From the NCBI GenBank assembly GCA_963662605.1, contig OY759785.1:2418001-2482000 (forward strand): 64,000 nt of DNA, read 5' to 3'. The DNA comes from G963662605 sp963662605 (GTDB taxonomy: Bacteria; Bacteroidota; Ignavibacteria; Ignavibacteriales; Ignavibacteriaceae). Position numbers and translations under genes: made by a program. The notes under the pieces are model-generated. The model did no database searches and was not told the origin of the DNA. It saw nothing but the letters and a program-made list of their open reading frames with translations. This document shows, piece after piece, positions 61,068-64,000 of this stretch. Position 1 is the stretch's first letter; every line of letters starts with the position of its first letter.

Positions 61068-61532
61068 ATGTTATTCACTGAGACACATTACAATTTCATG
61101 CACAGAGCCATTCAGGAAGCGGTGACCGCTTTTGAAGAGGACGAAGTACCTGTCGGAGCCGTTATTGTTTACAAGAACAGAATCATCGGCCGCGGATACA
61201 ACCGGAATGAAGCTTTGCAGGATCCGACAGCGCACGCGGAAATAATCGCGCTTACCGCTGCCGCAAATGCACTCGGCACAAATAAACTGAACGAATGTGA
61301 TATCTATGTAACATTGGAACCATGTGTAATGTGTACCGGTGCCCTGCTGCTTGCCCGTATCAGAACCTGTTATTTCGGAGCGTTCGATTCCAAATACGGT
61401 GCTTGCGGTTCACTATACAACATCCCGCAGGAGAATAAATATAATCACAAGATGGAGGTGTTCTCAGGTTTGGAAGAGGATGCGTGCAAAACGATTTTAC
61501 AGCAATTTTTTCAGAAGAAACGAAGTAATTAG
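61068..61532 (+). CDS. tadA: tRNA-specific adenosine deaminase TadA
   Basis: Converts A34 to inosine in tRNA-Arg(ACG). 154 residues from the ATG at 61068; an upstream frame to 60975 is not conserved. Zinc site and catalysis: HAEIIAL (His and Glu) and PCVMCTGALLLARI (two Cys). Length is normal. Followed 18 bp later by adk. Confidence 0.94.
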   Translation: MLFTETHYNFMHRAIQEAVTAFEEDEVPVGAVIVYKNRIIGRGYNRNEALQDPTAHAEIIALTAAANALGTNKLNECDIYVTLEPCVMCTGALLLARIRTCYFGAFDSKYGACGSLYNIPQENKYNHKMEVFSGLEEDACKTILQQFFQKKRSN

Positions 61533-61550
61533 GAAAGTTCTTTAGACATA

Positions 61551-62213
61551 ATGCATTTAATTATATTCGGTCCCCCCGGCGTCGGTAAAGGGACTCAGGC
61601 AAAACTACTCAGTCAGCGATTATTCATACCACATATATCAACCGGTGACATCCTCCGCGAAGAAGCCCGCAAAGGCTCCGAGCTTGGATTGCGTGCAAAA
61701 AAAATCATTGACGGCGGAAATTTCGTTGATGATGAAACCATGGTCGCAATTATCAAGGAAACACTGTTGCAGGAACGCTGCAAAAAAGGTTTTATTCTCG
61801 ACGGTTTCCCTAGAACGGTTGAACAGGCAGAACGCCTGCATGATCTGTTTACCGAATTAAAAATTGTCGGCGTTGTCCTGCTAAATCTATCCGCACAGGA
61901 AGATACTCTTGTTTACCGCCTGACTCACCGCAGAAGCTGTAAAGCCTGCCATGAGTTATTTATTCTCGATGATATAGCCCAACTCACTGCCTGCCCGAAA
62001 TGCGGAGCGGTGAATAGTTTTTACCATCGTGAAGACGATAAGGAGGTTGTGATTAAGAAACGGTTTGTGATTTTTGAGGAGACGACAAAACCCGTGCTGG
62101 ATTTCTACATGGGTAAAAAAGTGATTATTGATATTAATGCGGAGCCGTCAATCGAGGATATTCATAAGGATATTCTGAGTCATATCTTGTACGGCGTTAA
62201 TGCTACGATATAA
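61551..62213 (+). CDS. adk: Adenylate kinase
   Basis: Interconverts ATP, AMP and ADP. 220 residues: P-loop GPPGVGKGTQAK, AMP motif TGDILREEARKGSELG, GFPRTVEQAERL, and a zinc-type LID with C-x2-C (SCKACHEL) and C-x2-C (CPKCGAV). The long-LID form is normal for this group. Confidence 0.97.
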   Translation: MHLIIFGPPGVGKGTQAKLLSQRLFIPHISTGDILREEARKGSELGLRAKKIIDGGNFVDDETMVAIIKETLLQERCKKGFILDGFPRTVEQAERLHDLFTELKIVGVVLLNLSAQEDTLVYRLTHRRSCKACHELFILDDIAQLTACPKCGAVNSFYHREDDKEVVIKKRFVIFEETTKPVLDFYMGKKVIIDINAEPSIEDIHKDILSHILYGVNATI

Positions 62214-62271
62214 TTTTTCTTCCATTTTTATCTTCTTTGAATTGCTAACAACGGATAAGCTATAAATAGTG

Positions 62272-62384
62272 CCCTCACTCTCATTCTCTCTCCCAGAGGG
62301 AGAAAGAGGTAGAAGACTCACTTTTTAGGGAATTTATTTCTGTCCCTCTTCGCCCTCTGGGAGAAGAGGTTAGGTGATGAGGGG
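62272..62384. repeat. Long imperfect inverted repeat between adk and ftsE
   Basis: About 40-nt arms (62272-62309 and 62344-62384) rich in CCCTC / GAGGG share the core TCCCAGAGGG. It lies between convergent genes and is likely a bidirectional terminator; similar CCCTCTCCCAGAGGGAG units are REP-like in many genomes. Confidence 0.6.
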
Positions 62385-62390
62385 TTAAAT

Positions 62391-63065
62391 TTATTTCGGA
62401 CGGTCGAATATTTCTAATTTGCCGTTATTGAGTCTCAGTATCTTACCATCTCCCCGCTTTACCATCTCATAGTTGTGAGTCGCGAATATGACGGCAGTCC
62501 CCTTTGCATTAATGCGCTTTAACAATTCAAGAATTTCTATGGAATTTTCCGGATCAAGATTCCCGGTTGGTTCATCAGCGAGAATCAACATCGGATTATT
62601 GATAATCGCCCGGGCGATACCGACGCGCTGAATTTCACCGCCGGAGAGTTCTTCGGGTTTGCTTTTCAGTTTATGTACCAATCCGACTTCATTCAACACT
62701 TCAAGCACTTTCTTCTTGATATTTTTCGGATTATACCCCGTCACCTCAAGTATAAATGCTAAATTTTCATAAACATTTCTGTCGCGTATCAACTTGAAAT
62801 CCTGAAATATGATGCCAAGTTTGCGCCGTACTTTCAGGATGTCTTTATGCTTAATTTTTTTGGAAGAAAAATCACCAACAGTAATTTCACCTTTTGTGGG
62901 CAGCAGGTTAAAATAGATCAACTGCATCAAAGTGCTTTTGCCGGATCCGCTTTTACCAACCAGAAACATAAACTCACCGGGAGCCATTTCAAAGGATGCA
63001 CCTGCAATGATTTCCTGGCCGTTATAGCCGAATTCCAAATCTTTTAATTCTATAATAGATTTCAC
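62391..63065 (-). CDS. ftsE: Cell-division ABC transporter ATP-binding protein FtsE-like
   Basis: 224-residue ABC ATPase: Walker A GKSGSGKSTLMQ, signature LSGGEIQRVGIARAI, Walker B LILADEPTGNLD. The close match to FtsE suggests partnership with FtsX at the divisome, but ftsX is not adjacent. The GTG start overlaps the methyltransferase stop by 4 nt. Confidence 0.88.
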   Translation of the reverse strand: MKSIIELKDLEFGYNGQEIIAGASFEMAPGEFMFLVGKSGSGKSTLMQLIYFNLLPTKGEITVGDFSSKKIKHKDILKVRRKLGIIFQDFKLIRDRNVYENLAFILEVTGYNPKNIKKKVLEVLNEVGLVHKLKSKPEELSGGEIQRVGIARAIINNPMLILADEPTGNLDPENSIEILELLKRINAKGTAVIFATHNYEMVKRGDGKILRLNNGKLEIFDRPK

Positions 63066-63790
63066 GTTTTCCTCGTTAAAAACTGTGCGCGTCTCGCGTC
63101 ACTGTCGTAATCTTCGAATGTGAAGTTCTTAAAACATTCCAAAATCTGAAATTTTTCCTTCTCGAGCAACTGAAAAAACGTTTCAACCGGATAAATTTTT
63201 TGCGTGTGCTCCTCAACAATCTCTTCTCCGGTTTCGGGAAGTTTAATTCTGAAAATGTTTTTATGAATGCCGGAACGCTCGTTGTACACGCTTTCGTGTT
63301 TATAAAATTTATTAGTGGTAAGGCCTTCACTCCTGATCAGTTCGACATGTTCTTTGCTTCCTGCATGGAGGCAGCAATCAAACAAAAACATACCACCCGG
63401 TTTAAGTACCGAGTTCACTTCATGCATTACTTTTCTTAACTGCTTAACAGATAATGTATAATTAATACTGTCAAACAGACATACCACCGCATCAAATTTT
63501 GGTTTAAATGGAATAGCATCATATGAGCAAACAAGTCTGGGCAGTTTAGTAGCATGAACGGAATCTACCATCTCAAATGAAAGGTCGCTGACGATGATAT
63601 TGGGATAATAGTACTTCAGGTAAGAAGCAAATTTGCCATTACCCGCGGCAATTTCAAGTATCCTCGCTTTCTTTTTCAGGAAAGGTGAAAGCATATCGTT
63701 TGCATATTCAGCCCATCCGCTGTAGTCAATATCATGCATCAGATGGTCATAAAACTGCGCGAGTAAGGAATATGGTTTCGCGTTAGCCAT
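63062..63790 (-). CDS. Class I SAM-dependent methyltransferase
   Basis: 242 residues. SAM motif I is ARILEIAAGNGKFASYL; motif IV region FDAVVCLFDSINYT. Resembles methyltransferases placed near ftsE in Bacteroidota. Substrate unknown. Overlaps pdxA by 8 nt and ftsE by 4 nt. Confidence 0.85.
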   Translation of the reverse strand: MANAKPYSLLAQFYDHLMHDIDYSGWAEYANDMLSPFLKKKARILEIAAGNGKFASYLKYYYPNIIVSDLSFEMVDSVHATKLPRLVCSYDAIPFKPKFDAVVCLFDSINYTLSVKQLRKVMHEVNSVLKPGGMFLFDCCLHAGSKEHVELIRSEGLTTNKFYKHESVYNERSGIHKNIFRIKLPETGEEIVEEHTQKIYPVETFFQLLEKEKFQILECFKNFTFEDYDSDARRAQFLTRKT

Positions 63791-64000
63791 GTTTGCGTTT
63801 CTTGAGAAGTTTATAGGCTGCTTCCGATGCAGCGATCATACTTGATGCCGAAGCCTTGCCGCTGCCCGCTATATTATAAGCAGTGCCGTGATCAGGGGAG
63901 GTTCGTATGAACGGCAGCCCGGCTGTAAAATTTACACCATCATCAAAACTCAGCAGCTTAAATGGAATTAAAAGCTGATCGTGATATGGAGCAACGACGC
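63783..64000 (-). CDS. pdxA: 4-hydroxythreonine-4-phosphate dehydrogenase, C-terminal part
   Basis: Vitamin B6 synthesis. The 71 visible residues include the metal- and substrate-binding YHDQLLIPFKLLSF and GLPFIRTSPDHGTAYNIAG, diagnostic of PdxA, and end KLLKKRKHG. The N-terminus lies past the window edge. Confidence 0.93.
   Translation of the reverse strand, partial: VVAPYHDQLLIPFKLLSFDDGVNFTAGLPFIRTSPDHGTAYNIAGSGKASASSMIAASEAAYKLLKKRKHG

Noticed and set aside
1..64000. CRISPR arrays, prophage, complete transposase genes or toxin-antitoxin pairs
   Set aside because: None seen by eye; no regular short repeats and no complete mobile-element ORFs. The xer gene at the edge fits a housekeeping role.

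Overview
The window is a gene-dense bacterial chromosome segment of roughly 40% G+C, judged by eye. It most resembles a member of the Ignavibacteria/Chlorobi side of the Bacteroidota (FCB) group. Three things support this: a 1420-residue subtilase ending in what looks like a type IX secretion sorting domain; a YbeY whose third zinc-ligand position is Asp instead of His, as I recall for Bacteroidota; and TAnnTTTG boxes, the Bacteroidota-type -7 promoter element, in front of a tRNA and several genes. The lineage is inferred, because no rRNA gene is present to confirm it.

Layout. 1-32.7 kb is an almost unbroken minus-strand run of housekeeping genes with many stop/start overlaps: a truncated xer recombinase, topA, ybeY, a gamma-carbonic-anhydrase-like protein, DUF3108, an S41 protease, a glycosyltransferase, lysS, dacB, an rluB-type synthase, scpB, scpA, trpS, an HNH protein, acpS, an MCE protein, a CorC-type protein, ssb, an anti-sigma/sigma pair, a very long GH13 protein, nfnB and nfnA, a Cys-rich PAS histidine kinase, an SDR, DUF1460, dnaB, a family-4 uracil-DNA glycosylase, coaBC, rpoZ, gmk and yicC. 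32.9-37.8 kb runs on the plus strand: an inositol monophosphatase, an SLC45-like sugar transporter and a secreted GH13 amylase. A strong hairpin then separates these from minus-strand ftsY, pgsA and the large subtilase. 43.6-45.2 kb is a small accessory patch with a NYN-domain protein, a secreted protein with two CxnC-type zinc motifs, and tRNA-Pro(GGG). 45.2-55.9 kb is again mostly minus-strand housekeeping (merR, aroQ, two unknowns, nadB, a Yip1 protein, DUF5683, parB, parA, cdaA, folP, rpe and a PASTA protein), with a divergent ppx/gppA.

55.9-61 kb is the most irregular part. It holds a 244-bp MITE/REP-like structured element, an NFACT (RqcH-like) gene, two long inverted repeats, an orphan lipoprotein, and tRNA-Arg(ACG) followed by scrambled copies of its own segments. 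A SpoIIAA/STAS-like protein and an AT-rich orphan gene follow. Housekeeping then resumes with tadA, adk, ftsE, a methyltransferase and a truncated pdxA.

Functional themes. The SLC45-like transporter next to the secreted GH13 enzyme suggests extracellular alpha-glucan digestion and sugar uptake, while the cytoplasmic 1292-residue GH13 may act on internal glucan. NfnAB indicates electron-bifurcating NADPH/ferredoxin metabolism, with a Cys-rich sensor kinase directly upstream. CdaA implies c-di-AMP signalling. TadA and its classical substrate tRNA-Arg(ACG) lie 2 kb apart. I found no CRISPR array, prophage, complete transposase gene or recognisable defence island. The best candidates for something undescribed are the Lys-tailed GH13 protein with a degenerate active-site motif, the 244-bp inverted-repeat element, the tRNA-Arg debris and the twin-zinc-motif secreted protein.
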